Source of the DNA: Methylomusa anaerophila
GTDB taxonomy: Bacteria > Bacillota > Negativicutes > Sporomusales > Sporomusaceae
Direction of reading: 5' to 3'
DNA: 64,000 nucleotides
Assembly (NCBI RefSeq): GCF_003966895.1
Contig: NZ_AP018449.1
Coordinates: 4,419,501 to 4,483,500, forward strand
Of the stretch, positions 8,801 through 17,900 are shown piece after piece (position 1 is the first letter of the stretch; the number at the start of each line of letters is the position of its first letter). The translations under genes were made by a program, and so were the position numbers. Below the pieces are notes generated by a model that was given only the letters and a program-made list of their open reading frames with translations, did no database searches and was not told where the DNA came from.

Positions 8801-11800
8801 GGGCTTACCAATATATTAACACCACCGGCAATCGCCATTTCACAGTTCCCGTTCTCAATGGCGTTCACGGCCCGGTGGATGGCCACCAGCGCACTGGAAC
8901 AGGCGGTTTCAATGGGTTCGCTGGGTCCGTGAATATTGAGAAAATAGCTCATTCGATTTGGTCCCACGGAAGGGACCATCCCAGGGTTAAAATATCCTTC
9001 AATAGCTGCATTCGCCTGGCAGATCAAGCCGCTATACCCACTATATATTGTTCCCGCAAAAATGCCGGTATTGGTCCCTGACAAGCTTTGGGGCGAATAG
9101 CCCGCATCTTCAACGGCCTTCCAGACATAGGTCATCAACAGGCGCTGCTGCGGATCCATGAATTGGGCTTCTTTAGGTGAAATGCCAAAAAACAGGGGAT
9201 CAAACTTATCGGCTTCGTCAATAAACGCCCCCCATTTGATATTTGTTTTATTCGTCTCCTTTCTGGGATCACCGTAATATTGCCGCCAATCCCAGCGGCC
9301 GGGGGGAATTTCGGTAATACAGGCTTTCCCCTCGGCAAGGTTTCGCCAAAATTCATCTAAATCCCGGGCCTGGGGAAATATACCGCTCATTCCCACAATC
9401 GCAATGGGTTCAGGCATTGCTGCATCCGGTTTTGGCAGGAACGCTGCCGGCAGTCTCGCCAACCGCGGCTGCCGCCTTTCAGCTGACAAGTTCACACCCG
9501 TTCCCTCTTCCATGGCTTGCCGGGGTATGGGTATTTCAAGTCCGGCTGATATTGTATGCCGTACTGCAACAGCTGCCTGATGTTCCGCCAGCAAATAGCT
9601 GGTGAAATCATGGAGGGTTGAATGTTCGAAAAATATGGTGGGGGCCAGCTCAAGCCTGTATTCTTTATTAAGCTCATTGGCAAATTCAGTAAAGGTAATG
9701 GAATCAAATCCATATTCGCTCAGTTTGGTGTCGGCCTCGATACTATTGGGCTTAACCTTGAGTAATTTGGATACAATTTGCCTCAAGGCCAGCTGTACTT
9801 TGTCCGGCAAGCCGGCTGCAGCCGTCCCCGTTAGCGTGGCGGCAGCCGGGGATTGGTTAGGCTCCGGTGCGGCAACCGCTGTTTGGACCAGCAATTTTTG
9901 CTTGATGCGGGCAGGATTGCCGGCCACCACCATTATCTGGTTGCTGCCGGCGGCTAAGCTTTGATACAACGCGTTAATGCCGGTTGAAGTCCGGAGGGGA
10001 ATGATGCCAAAATTTTGCTGCATCAGCTTTTCGGTTTCCCCATCAACATGCATCCCGCCCTCTTGCCACAGCGGCCAATTGATTGACAGGGTTTGACCCT
10101 GGCGCTGTTTCGCCGCCACCAGTTCGTTGCGATAGCCGGCATAAGCATCCATAAAAGAATTGGCCGTGGCGTAATCGGCCTGGCCCGGATTGCCTAAGCT
10201 TGCTGCTATCGAGGAAAAAAGAATAAAAAAATCAAGACTTAGATCCTTGCTGGCCTGATCCAGATTTACCAGCCCGGTGACCTTAGGCGCCAGGACTTCC
10301 TGCAATTCCGCCTCGCTTTTCCTGAGGATAAAGTTGTCGCGAATTATCCCGGCGCCATGAACGATGCCGTTGAGGCTCCCGTAGTCCCCTTGAATGCTTT
10401 GGATCAGGCCGGCAACCGCCTTCTTGTCGGTTACATCCACTTGCCGGTATTCGATCCGGGCGCCTAAATCCCGCAGTTTCGCAAGTTGGGCTTGCTTGTT
10501 TTTATTAAGGGGCGATCGCCCGGTAAGGATTAGGGTCACATTCTTAGCCTTGGCTGCTATTTCGCCGGCAAAAATAAGCCCCAGGCCGCCGGCGCCGCCG
10601 GTAAGCAGATATATTCCCTGATCCCGCCAGGGAATGCCCGTCCCTTGCCGGTAATTTTCAACTTGCCCCCAGCCGCTGACCCACCTTTTTCCATTTTGAT
10701 ATCGAATGTGATTATTACGGGGACTTTTGCTGTTTTCCTTTATTTTTTCGATAATTCCTGCCGGATCTTCCCCCGGTTCCACTTCGATCAGTTGTCCGAT
10801 AAGTTTTGGGTTTTCAAGTTGAGCGGTTTTCAATAGTCCGGCAAGTCCGCGCCAGAGTTGCCGTTCGCTCCGGGTAGAAACTACAATCTGCAGCAACACC
10901 TTGCCCATGGGTTTACTTTTAATGATGCTTTGGATTTCGTTAAATACCTGGGTTGCGCAGGTCTGAAATCCTTCCGCAATATCTGCAATATCTTCCGGAT
11001 TGGATTGCAGGGTAAGGCAGCGAACTTCGTTTAGCCGGCTTTCAATGCTGTCTTGAGTATTTTTATCCGCCTCGCAGAGGATTACCAAATGCTGATAGTA
11101 GTCAGGCACTGTGGCTCCCTGGATAGTTCCCTGTTCCTGCCAGCAAGGCTGAACCATCAGGACCCCCTCGGTTGCCGCCAATGCCAGGGAACTTTCTTCC
11201 CTCTCCAGCACTTTATACGACAGCCCTTTCAGCCGCACGCAAATCTTTCCCTGCTGGTCGCATAAATCAATATCGAATTTATGCACTTTATCCCCGGCTG
11301 TGTTGTCGTCACTGTAGCGAAGCAGCGACCACATTGTCGCCGTAAAATCCCCGAGGATTTCCAGTTCCTGCAAGGCAAACGGCAACATGGGACTGCTATG
11401 GCGACCCATGCTTAAACCCAGGGGCGACTGCACGGCGCCGTCTATCAGGCTGGGATGCAGGACATATTGATCTTTCAGGCCGGCGACGGCAGCGGGCAAT
11501 GACAGTTTCGTCAATACCCGGCCCGCCCCCACGTATATCCTGTCGATTCCCTGGAGTCCCGGACCAAGGTTGACCCCTATGGCCCGAAAGGCTTCATAAA
11601 ATTGAGCAGCCGAAAAAGTGTTTTGGCTGCACTCCGCCTGTAAAGCCTTAATATCTAAGTCTGGAATTTGGGGAACTTCTTCCGCCGTACTCAGTACGGC
11701 CCTGCCCCGGCTGTGTATTACCGGCGCTGCGCCCGCTGCCGGCGGCTCGCTATAAATTTCATAGTCAATTTCACCGCTGTCTTTGGGATAAAGGCTGATG

Positions 11801-14800
11801 TGCGTCTCAACCGGCTGATCCAATACAACAATAGGGCGGGTCCAAACCACATTTTTAAGGCGAATTCCCGGCCGGCCTTCTTTCAATGCCCCGCCCGCCA
11901 TTTCTACTGCGGCGCGGGCAATTTCAAGATAAGCCACTCCCGGCAGGATCCGCTGACCTTTTATGATATGATCCGCCAGAAAGAACTCCTGCCCGGTAAA
12001 GGTCGAACTAAACCGCTGCACGAACAAATCGGAAGTGTTTTGCTGCAGCAGCGGATGAATTGCCGGGCTGAGGCGATTCATTTCCTTCCTGGCTCTGATA
12101 TTATCCCTTGGCGGCAGCCAATAGCGTTCTTTGGCAAAAGGATAGGCAGGCAGACTGATGCGGCGGGGCTTGCGGTTGCCGTACAGTTGGTTCCAGTCAG
12201 GATTCAAGCCTTTCACCCATAATTCCGCCACTTTATTAAGTTTCTTTTTTTGTAGCCAGGTTTGCAGCAGGAATGCAGCGTCTTCGTCGTCTGCCAGGGC
12301 CATGACTCCCGCCTGGCTTTTTGGCGCCTGCCCGGTTAGTACTCCCGCCGCCGGCTTGTTGTCAATAAACCCCGTTAGTGCTTTAAGCAAGGCCTCCCGC
12401 GAATCTGCCGGGAATGCCAGACGATTATTCATGGCCTCCCTGCCTACCTGTAAGGTGTAGGCCATATCCGCCAAGTTGAGATCTTCCTGTGATTCAATCC
12501 AGTTCCTCATACATTCGGCATAGGCTATCAACTGCTCCGGCCTTTTTGCCGATAGTACAAACAGTATGGGATTATCGGCGCCGGTTAGTATCGGGGTTAT
12601 AGCCGCATCAGGTCCGGGTTGATATTCTTCAATAACAATATGGGCATTAGTCCCGCTGAAGCCGAAGGAACTCACGCAAGCCCGCCGGGGAATGCCGGGG
12701 GAAACTTCCCATGGCTGCAGTTGGGTATTGATATAAAACGGACTATTTTCTAAAAATATATGTTCATTTAAGGCGGCAAAATTAATTGTGGGCGGCAGCA
12801 TCCGGCGCCGCAAGGCCAATAATATTTTAATCACTCCGGATATTCCCGCCGCTGTCAGTAAATGCCCGATATTACTTTTCACCGATCCCAGGGCGCAATA
12901 GTTCTTTTTGTCGGTAAAGGACCGGAATGCGGCGATAAGTGCTTCCACTTCAATGGGATCACCCAGCTTTGTCCCCGTTCCGTGAGCTTCCGCCAGGGAA
13001 ATTGTAGCCGGATTAATGCCAAAATTCCGGTACACCTCCTGCTCCAGGAGAACTTGCGAATTCGCGCTGGGAGCGGTCATACCATTCGTCTTGCCGTCCT
13101 GATTAATCCCCCAGCCGCGAATTACTCCGTAAATTGGGTCCTGATCCCGTACCGCCTCCGAGAACCGTTTTAATAAAATAACTCCAACCCCTTCGCCGGG
13201 AACAAACCCATTGGCGCGATTGTCAAAAGTGAAGCATTTGCCATCCGGGGATAACATGCCTGATTTACTGGTCTTGATATGCATGGCCGGCCCTGCCGCC
13301 ACATATACGCCGCCCGCTAACGCCAAATCACTGGTCTGTAATATCAGACTGTTGCAAGCTTCCGCTACCGCCACCAACGAGGATGAGCAAGCAGTGTCAA
13401 TAGCCAAACACGGCCCTTTTAAATTTAACAGGTAGGAAATCCGGGCGCTTAGAATGGAAATGGCTTCGCCCATAAAGCTTTGCAGGCTTAGTTGTTCCTG
13501 ATCTATGAATTGCCCGTAGTCGCCGGCGCCGCAACCTACAAAAACCCCGCAACGGCTTCCCGATAATGAAGCAAAACTCAGACCGGCATCTTCAAAACAA
13601 TGCCAGCAGTTTTCCAAAAATAGCCGTTGCTGCGGATCCATCAATTCAGCTTCCGCCGGCGATATATTGAAAAACAGCGGATCAAACTTATCCGCATCCT
13701 CCAAGGCCCCCATCCATTTGGAGGAGGTTTTTCCGGGAACTTTCGGATCCGGATCATAGTACTCGTCTATAGACCACCGGGCGACGGGAATTTCGGAAAT
13801 ACAATCCCTGCCCTGAACCAGGTTGTCCCAAAATTCGGCTAAGTTTTTTGCCCGGGGAAATTGCCCCGACATGCCGATAACGGCAATAGAATCGGGAGGC
13901 GGGAGTTCCGCTTTAGCCGCTTGGGCAGGGGTGGAATCCCTCGCCGGAATTTCCGTGTCCGGTTTTAGCCGTAAGGGTTCACCCTGGTTTACTGACTGAT
14001 TGTATAATGATTGAATTCTTTCTTTTACTTCCGGTTGGTTCACAAATGTTATTGCATGCATCTTCAGTTCCTTGTCAATTTTATCAGCTAACCGGCTTTT
14101 AATAGCTTCCGTCATATTATCCTTTAATGCTATTAACGATTCCCGGGGTGACTCGGCTAACTTGCGGGCTAATTGTACCGCATACGGCAATACTTCTTTT
14201 CTTGGTAAAACCGGAAACGGCACTCCTTTTGCCTCCAGCTCTGCTCCGCGAAAATTTCTGCCTGTAAATAATATTTCCTGGGCTAAACTAATCCCGAATT
14301 TTTCCGGGAAAATTAAGGTGGCGCCGGCGCCGGGAGTAAAACCGTAACTCATATAGTTGCTGGCATAAAAACTTTCCCGGCTCATTATTATGAAATCACA
14401 AAACATTCCCATAGACCAGCCGGCGCCGATTCCGTGGCCTTGCATCGCGGCAATTACCGGGATCTTGCAGTCCAATGCCAGGCTGTGGATGTTGCTGTCG
14501 GTAAATTTTGTCCTGCCTTCGTAGATGGACAGTAATGACTCCCGGGTCCCGCCGGCGGCAAAATAGCTGTCGTATCCGGTCAGAATCACAGCCTTGTAAC
14601 CTGGATTGGATTGGATTAATTCAAATGAATGGATCAGGCCGCGGATCAATTCCTGGGAAAATGTATTTTTATTGATCCGGTCCTGCATTGTTAATTGAAC
14701 AATGCAAGGTTCAATTTCCTGTAAATCAACCACCGGGGTTTTTCCGGACAACTCCAACGAAGGAAGGCTTGATGCTTGCTTCTGTTTATCAACGAGCACT

Positions 14801-14877
14801 TTTGATAATTCTCTCTCAGCATCTTCCGAACTTAGTTCTCCGGCTTGCAGGGCTCGGAAAATCTCGTCTGAATTCAT
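2884..14877 (-). CDS. Trans-AT PKS, last protein of line A: ECH-KS-DH-KR-ACP-KS-DH-ACP-KS0-ACP-TE
   Basis: This 3997-aa protein finishes line A. Residues 1-35 are a helical docking tail. Residues 45-300 are a PksI-type enoyl-CoA hydratase domain (KYAVILTGY-like core, DCKIPVIAAMQGHGIGAG), the decarboxylating step of beta-branching, here fused in cis. Module 7: KS about 329-750 ([23 protein letters not shown]), DH about 940-1215 (HIIKGQRILPG, HPSLIDGAVQ), KR about 1420-1600 (GGAGGLG, Tyr in GQADYATAN), ACP Ser near 1724. Module 8: KS 1822-2255, DH 2482-2759 (HIVKEQRVLPG, Gly to Glu in HxxxGxxxxP; Asp kept) and ACP near 2820, with no KR. Module 9: KS 2922-3349 has YVEAAANGS in place of EAHGTGT, so the catalytic His (residue 3224) is Ala and the KS should not condense; ACP near 3610. 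The thioesterase from about 3700 has GYSLGG, LDAFDG and the His in DASNHM. No AT is present. A GGAGG site sits 6 nt before ATG; the gene starts 27 nt after the previous PKS. Confidence 0.95.
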   Translation of the reverse strand: MNSDEIFRALQAGELSSEDAERELSKVLVDKQKQASSLPSLELSGKTPVVDLQEIEPCIVQLTMQDRINKNTFSQELIRGLIHSFELIQSNPGYKAVILTGYDSYFAAGGTRESLLSIYEGRTKFTDSNIHSLALDCKIPVIAAMQGHGIGAGWSMGMFCDFIIMSRESFYASNYMSYGFTPGAGATLIFPEKFGISLAQEILFTGRNFRGAELEAKGVPFPVLPRKEVLPYAVQLARKLAESPRESLIALKDNMTEAIKSRLADKIDKELKMHAITFVNQPEVKERIQSLYNQSVNQGEPLRLKPDTEIPARDSTPAQAAKAELPPPDSIAVIGMSGQFPRAKNLAEFWDNLVQGRDCISEIPVARWSIDEYYDPDPKVPGKTSSKWMGALEDADKFDPLFFNISPAEAELMDPQQRLFLENCWHCFEDAGLSFASLSGSRCGVFVGCGAGDYGQFIDQEQLSLQSFMGEAISILSARISYLLNLKGPCLAIDTACSSSLVAVAEACNSLILQTSDLALAGGVYVAAGPAMHIKTSKSGMLSPDGKCFTFDNRANGFVPGEGVGVILLKRFSEAVRDQDPIYGVIRGWGINQDGKTNGMTAPSANSQVLLEQEVYRNFGINPATISLAEAHGTGTKLGDPIEVEALIAAFRSFTDKKNYCALGSVKSNIGHLLTAAGISGVIKILLALRRRMLPPTINFAALNEHIFLENSPFYINTQLQPWEVSPGIPRRACVSSFGFSGTNAHIVIEEYQPGPDAAITPILTGADNPILFVLSAKRPEQLIAYAECMRNWIESQEDLNLADMAYTLQVGREAMNNRLAFPADSREALLKALTGFIDNKPAAGVLTGQAPKSQAGVMALADDEDAAFLLQTWLQKKKLNKVAELWVKGLNPDWNQLYGNRKPRRISLPAYPFAKERYWLPPRDNIRARKEMNRLSPAIHPLLQQNTSDLFVQRFSSTFTGQEFFLADHIIKGQRILPGVAYLEIARAAVEMAGGALKEGRPGIRLKNVVWTRPIVVLDQPVETHISLYPKDSGEIDYEIYSEPPAAGAAPVIHSRGRAVLSTAEEVPQIPDLDIKALQAECSQNTFSAAQFYEAFRAIGVNLGPGLQGIDRIYVGAGRVLTKLSLPAAVAGLKDQYVLHPSLIDGAVQSPLGLSMGRHSSPMLPFALQELEILGDFTATMWSLLRYSDDNTAGDKVHKFDIDLCDQQGKICVRLKGLSYKVLEREESSLALAATEGVLMVQPCWQEQGTIQGATVPDYYQHLVILCEADKNTQDSIESRLNEVRCLTLQSNPEDIADIAEGFQTCATQVFNEIQSIIKSKPMGKVLLQIVVSTRSERQLWRGLAGLLKTAQLENPKLIGQLIEVEPGEDPAGIIEKIKENSKSPRNNHIRYQNGKRWVSGWGQVENYRQGTGIPWRDQGIYLLTGGAGGLGLIFAGEIAAKAKNVTLILTGRSPLNKNKQAQLAKLRDLGARIEYRQVDVTDKKAVAGLIQSIQGDYGSLNGIVHGAGIIRDNFILRKSEAELQEVLAPKVTGLVNLDQASKDLSLDFFILFSSIAASLGNPGQADYATANSFMDAYAGYRNELVAAKQRQGQTLSINWPLWQEGGMHVDGETEKLMQQNFGIIPLRTSTGINALYQSLAAGSNQIMVVAGNPARIKQKLLVQTAVAAPEPNQSPAAATLTGTAAAGLPDKVQLALRQIVSKLLKVKPNSIEADTKLSEYGFDSITFTEFANELNKEYRLELAPTIFFEHSTLHDFTSYLLAEHQAAVAVRHTISAGLEIPIPRQAMEEGTGVNLSAERRQPRLARLPAAFLPKPDAAMPEPIAIVGMSGIFPQARDLDEFWRNLAEGKACITEIPPGRWDWRQYYGDPRKETNKTNIKWGAFIDEADKFDPLFFGISPKEAQFMDPQQRLLMTYVWKAVEDAGYSPQSLSGTNTGIFAGTIYSGYSGLICQANAAIEGYFNPGMVPSVGPNRMSYFLNIHGPSEPIETACSSALVAIHRAVNAIENGNCEMAIAGGVNILVSPESYISFNKAGMLCEDGKCKPFSNQADGYVRGEGAGMILLKKLQAAEKAGDHIYGVIRGSAENHGGRANSLTAPNPKAQAAVLKAAYAKAGIDPRTVSYIEAHGTGTELGDPIEINALKSAFKDLYQAAGNSRVAGSHCGVGSVKSNIGHLEVAAGIAGVIKVLLQLKHKTLARSLHCSTLNPYIQLQDSPFYIVQETKEWKALQDSYGQDLPRRAGVSSFGFGGVNAHVVIEEYVSRQQERPQIAVTVQEPAIIILSAKNEERLYAQAQQLLTAVKERQLSDAGLADVAYTLQVGREAMEERLGLMAGSGQELEEKLQAYLNGQDDIPDLYRGQIKGSKEDVGAVAAGADTAATIDAWITKRDYAKLLERWTDGWNLDWNRLYGDIKPRRISLPTYPFARERYWIPASNNQTDQTNQTNREETAGVSWPRNVQSDNSLNCRQPDRPAYLHPLLHQNTSDLSKQRFSTIFTGQEFFLADHIVKEQRVLPGAAYLEMARTAVAYSAGVRQEKSIQLKNVVWTRPIIVAEPVQVHVELFAEPNGEIVYEIYSRPEKSDSEPVLHSQGRAGLSSVDAGPNLDIESLQSKCNQAIFSAGQCYEAFRAVGIDYGPSHQGVEKIWAGHGQVLAKLSLPAAVADTKEQFILHPSLLDSALQASIGLMPGSGNAIPSGGEARPQPFLPFALQKIEIVGKCTAVMWALLRYSHGSQAGGNVAKIDIDLYDDQGNIKVRLKGLSLRVLAGEREVSSPPAAIPGVQVIEKDLLRQKAINYLKKQFSAVIKLPEQKIAADASLEKYGVDSIMAMELTNQLENIFGPLSKTLLFEYQNIQALAEYFLATYRGKLLEVLGMAATTAASADASQDTGLTPAAVPVSERRERPRFASIQIEVPARKATDAWDIAIIGLAGRYPGGATIQEFWGNLQAGRDCITEIPQERWNHRLFFDENKNTPEKTYCKWGGFLEEVDQFDPLFFNISPREAEIMEPMDRLFLETVWNLLESTGYTREALQRQYEAKVGVYVGAMYQQYHAFDSDMVKEAAISLSSYSSIANRVSHYFNFQGPSIAIDTMCSSSTIAIHMACESLMRRESRIVIAGGVNLSIHPKKYIGLSQRQMIGSHVNSRSFGDGDGYLPAECVGAVLLKPLLEAIQDGDTILAVIKSTATNHGGHTSGITVPNPNAQAKLIEDNFIKSGIDPRTISYVEAAANGSALGDAIEITALNKAFQKFTTDQQFCPIGSVKSNIGHAEAASGITQLTKVILQLQHRRLVPSIKAEPPNPNIDFNNTPFYLQRELQEWQRPLVKINGAEREFPRRATVSSFGAGGSNAHLIIEEYVPPQEEPVPIQNTPAMKPQLIVFSARNPERLQAVIEKMLHFIEVQKDISLPDLAYTLQLGREAMEYRVAMMANSRQELVRGMREYLAAIKAGQELPASVPVFSGNTEEDHSEIRSLLSGIAGETLLQVFLVEKDLNKLALYWVKGGKIPWESLHAGEKVRRISLPTYPFEKRRCWLEPHKPPSPGQQFTFASPAAAEVIPSQEVHKVINENEEPASMPNAAGTQYTGIDNLDNQVANIIANLLGMTAAELNLNKPLDQYGLDSIQFISLFQRLQSQIDLSLTLDKLRETKTAQDIIAVLRPEKGDKPAAPGQQAVVSVLAASEFIPKDWSKFPELIHLNENFKGRPVFWIHGAIGGVETYQGIARKIQRPFYGIQARGWMTDRVPLNGIQATAAYYVNIIRSVQPSGPYDLGGYSLGGAIAYEITRQLQEMGEAVATLVMLDAFDGSGLSKFSFSDRDILLQTVNIALMNTILQEPEKFAQTFIHRDELILTGDDKEELVKQVVKLAQKRGLKKTETQLYAMSQKDLAIRRAYEMGSFSVWPLPDAQTVKCYYFRNRNGLFYGALEPYLSAAETSLNSLTHTNYWKEWEREMPHFYMMDVDASNHMVLLSEPQSYEPIMALCEKLYSETGMTPEFFEPFFQKHKS

Positions 14878-14904
14878 ATTAACCTCCTGCTAATAATGTC
14901 ATTA

Positions 14905-17900
14905 TCAGTTATGAGTTTCATATAGCTGAATCGTTTGGAATATGTGGTTAGCCTTCTCAATATTTATATCCCCCTGCCGCACCAGTTGTACCAATTCTTG
15001 CAGGGAAGGAACCGGGCTTGATTCCGACGGAGCTTGATCCAACCTTTGTCCGGCTTTATTTAATTCTTTTTCCAGGAAACCGGCAAATTCACGAACAGTT
15101 GGATAATCATAGACCTTAGTTGCTATAATTGAGGTGCCGAATCGGGTATTAATCTCCTGAATCCATTCCACACCCACAATTGAATCCAGTCCTATATCAA
15201 TGAATTTTGCATCTATATCCACATCACTGGGCTTCAGGTCCAAAACCCTGGCCAGGATTGTTGTCAGCTCTGCCTGTAATGACTCAGCCGCAAATGACTC
15301 AGCCGCAATGGAAGCAACGGATGAATGAAACTGCCCTGGGCGCTCATTTGCTTCCGGAAGTGGAGCCACCGCCTCTTTTTCCGGTGCTGGTAATGGTAAT
15401 GGGATGGATTCAAGGGTAATTTTCGCGGGAATCCGGTTTGGGTTTGAAATCGCCGGATTGCTTAAAGTTTGTTTGTCCAACTCCACGGCTCCCGCTTCCA
15501 GAAGCGGGAGTTCCACTTTGGCCGTTTTGGCGGGGGTAAAATTCGCCGCCGAAGTCTCCATGTCCGGCTTTAGACGGTCGGGTTCACTTGCTTCTTGCTG
15601 CAGAAAGCCGGCAAATTCACGAATTGTTGGATAGTCATAAACCTTGGTTGCCGCAATGGAAGTACTGTACTTTGCATTGATCTCCCGAATCCATTCCACA
15701 CCGACAATTGAATCCAGTCCCATATCAATAAATTTTTCGTCTATATCAATATCGCTCACCTTCATGGCTAAAGTCGCGGCCAGGCTTGTTGCCAGTTCTG
15801 CCTGGAATAATTCCGCCGACTTAGCCGGCGGAACACGAGTCATGGGTATAGATTCAGCCTTATCGCCGGACCGGGGCGATGAGACGCCGGGCAACGACAA
15901 GGTTATTGATTGCTGAATTCGACCCGCGGATTCACTTGCAGGCTTATCCAGGGCGGCAACAGCCGGGCTTGCGGTTGTGTTGCCGGCGGCTTTGCTCTCA
16001 GTCATAGGCGCCCAGTAGCGTTCTCGGGCAAAAGGATAAGTGGGCAGGCTGATTCGCCGGGGCTTGATGCCGCCGTAGAGTTTATTCCAATCAATATTCA
16101 AACCCCTGACCCACATATCTATAAGTCCCGTATAGTTTCCCTTAGCCATCCAGGTATCAACTGTTGCCGCCAGCATTTTTACCATATCTTCATTATCTTC
16201 ATTGGCAATAAAAACAGCAAAAGCCTCTTTATTGCGCTTTACCTGCCCCCGGTACAGTTCTTCAACACCATCAGGGCTGTTCCCCAGGCCGTTCAAAAAG
16301 TTGTTCAATTTTTCTCTGAGTTCTTTGATGGATTTGACGATCATACCCAATCGTTCGTCCATAGCTTCTCTTCCCACCTGAAGGGTGTACGCCGCATCGG
16401 CCAGGTTGACATCGGTAAGTTGCTGCCCGTCGATAGCGGCTAACATATTCCGCGCCTGGGCATAGAGCTGATCCTCATTCTTTGCTGATAACACAATTAT
16501 TGCCGGCGTCTGGGTGGTGATTGCAATTGAAGGCCGCTGTTCATCTTCAGTTATGTATTCTTCGATCACCACATGAGCGTTTGACCCGCCGGCGCCAAAG
16601 CTGCTCACACCTGCCCGCCGGGGAATTTCCCGGCCATTGATTAATGGCCGTTGCCATTCCGCATATTCTTGCTGGACGACAAAGGGAGTATTACTGAAAT
16701 CAATGTTGGGATTTAAGGTCTGAGAATGGAGTGAAGGCGCCAGTTGTTGGTACTTTAACTGCAACAATACTTTCGTTACTCCCGAAATGCCTGCCGCACT
16801 CTCACAATGTCCGATATTCGACTTGACCGATCCGATAGCGCAGAACTGTTTGTCTTGGGTGTATTGCCGGAAGGTTTTCGTCAAACCGGCGATTTCGATT
16901 GGATCGCCAAGAGATGTACCGGTGCCATGGGCCTCCAGATAACTAATTGTCCTGGGATCAATCCCCGCCTTGGCAAAAGCTCTGCCAATAACACTGGCCT
17001 GGGCGTTGGGATTGGGCACCGTGTAGCCGTTGGTTTTTCCCCCATGATTGATGGCCGTTCCTTTGATGACGCCATAAATGTGATCCCCGTCGGCAACAGC
17101 TTTTGACAGCGGTTTTAAGAGTACCGCGCCTACGCCTTCTCCCGGTACATAGCCGTCGCCCCCTTGCCCAAAACTTTCGCAGCGCCCTTTGCTCGATATA
17201 AACCGGCCCTGGGCCAGATATAGATATTTGTTAGGATGTATTGAAACATTCACGCCGCCGGCAATGGCCAGCCCGCATTCCCCTTGCCTCAGGCTTTGGC
17301 ATGCCAGGTGAATCGCGGTCAAAGAGGAGGAACACATGGTATCCACAGCCATACTGGGTCCATGGAAATCAAAAAAATAGGAGACCCGGTTAGCTATTGA
17401 TGCTGGACTCCCTGCTAAAGCAACCGGCCTGCCCCGGCTCTGTTCCTGAGCCCCGTAAAGCTGGTATTCCTCGTACATTACCCCCGCATAGACCCCTACA
17501 TTGCCTTCCAGATCAAAACCCCGGCACTGTCCGAGAGTGCCGCGGGTATAGCCGGCATCTTCCAAAGTTTCGTAGACGCATTCCAAGAACAAACGTTCCT
17601 GCGGATCCATAATTTTTGCTTCCCGGGGCGAAATATTAAAGAAGCGAGGATCAAACCGGTCCATACCTTCTAAGAAGCCGCCCCATTTGCTATAGCTTTT
17701 CCCGGCCTTGCCCCTGTCGGCATCGAAGTACAAACCGTAGTCCCAGCGGTCTTGAGGAATTTCAGTGATACAGTCCCTGCCGTCCCGCAGGTTGTGCCAG
17801 AATTCCTGCATATTTTGCGCCCCGGGATATCGTCCGGCCAGACCAATTATGGCGATATCCAAGGCCCTTATTTCCTGTTCCGCCGCCGCAGCAATGGGCG

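Noticed and set aside
13980-14745. ECH domain read as a separate gene or a contaminating fatty-acid enzyme
   Set aside because: It is continuous in frame with the docking helix before it and the KS after it, and its sequence is PksI-like.
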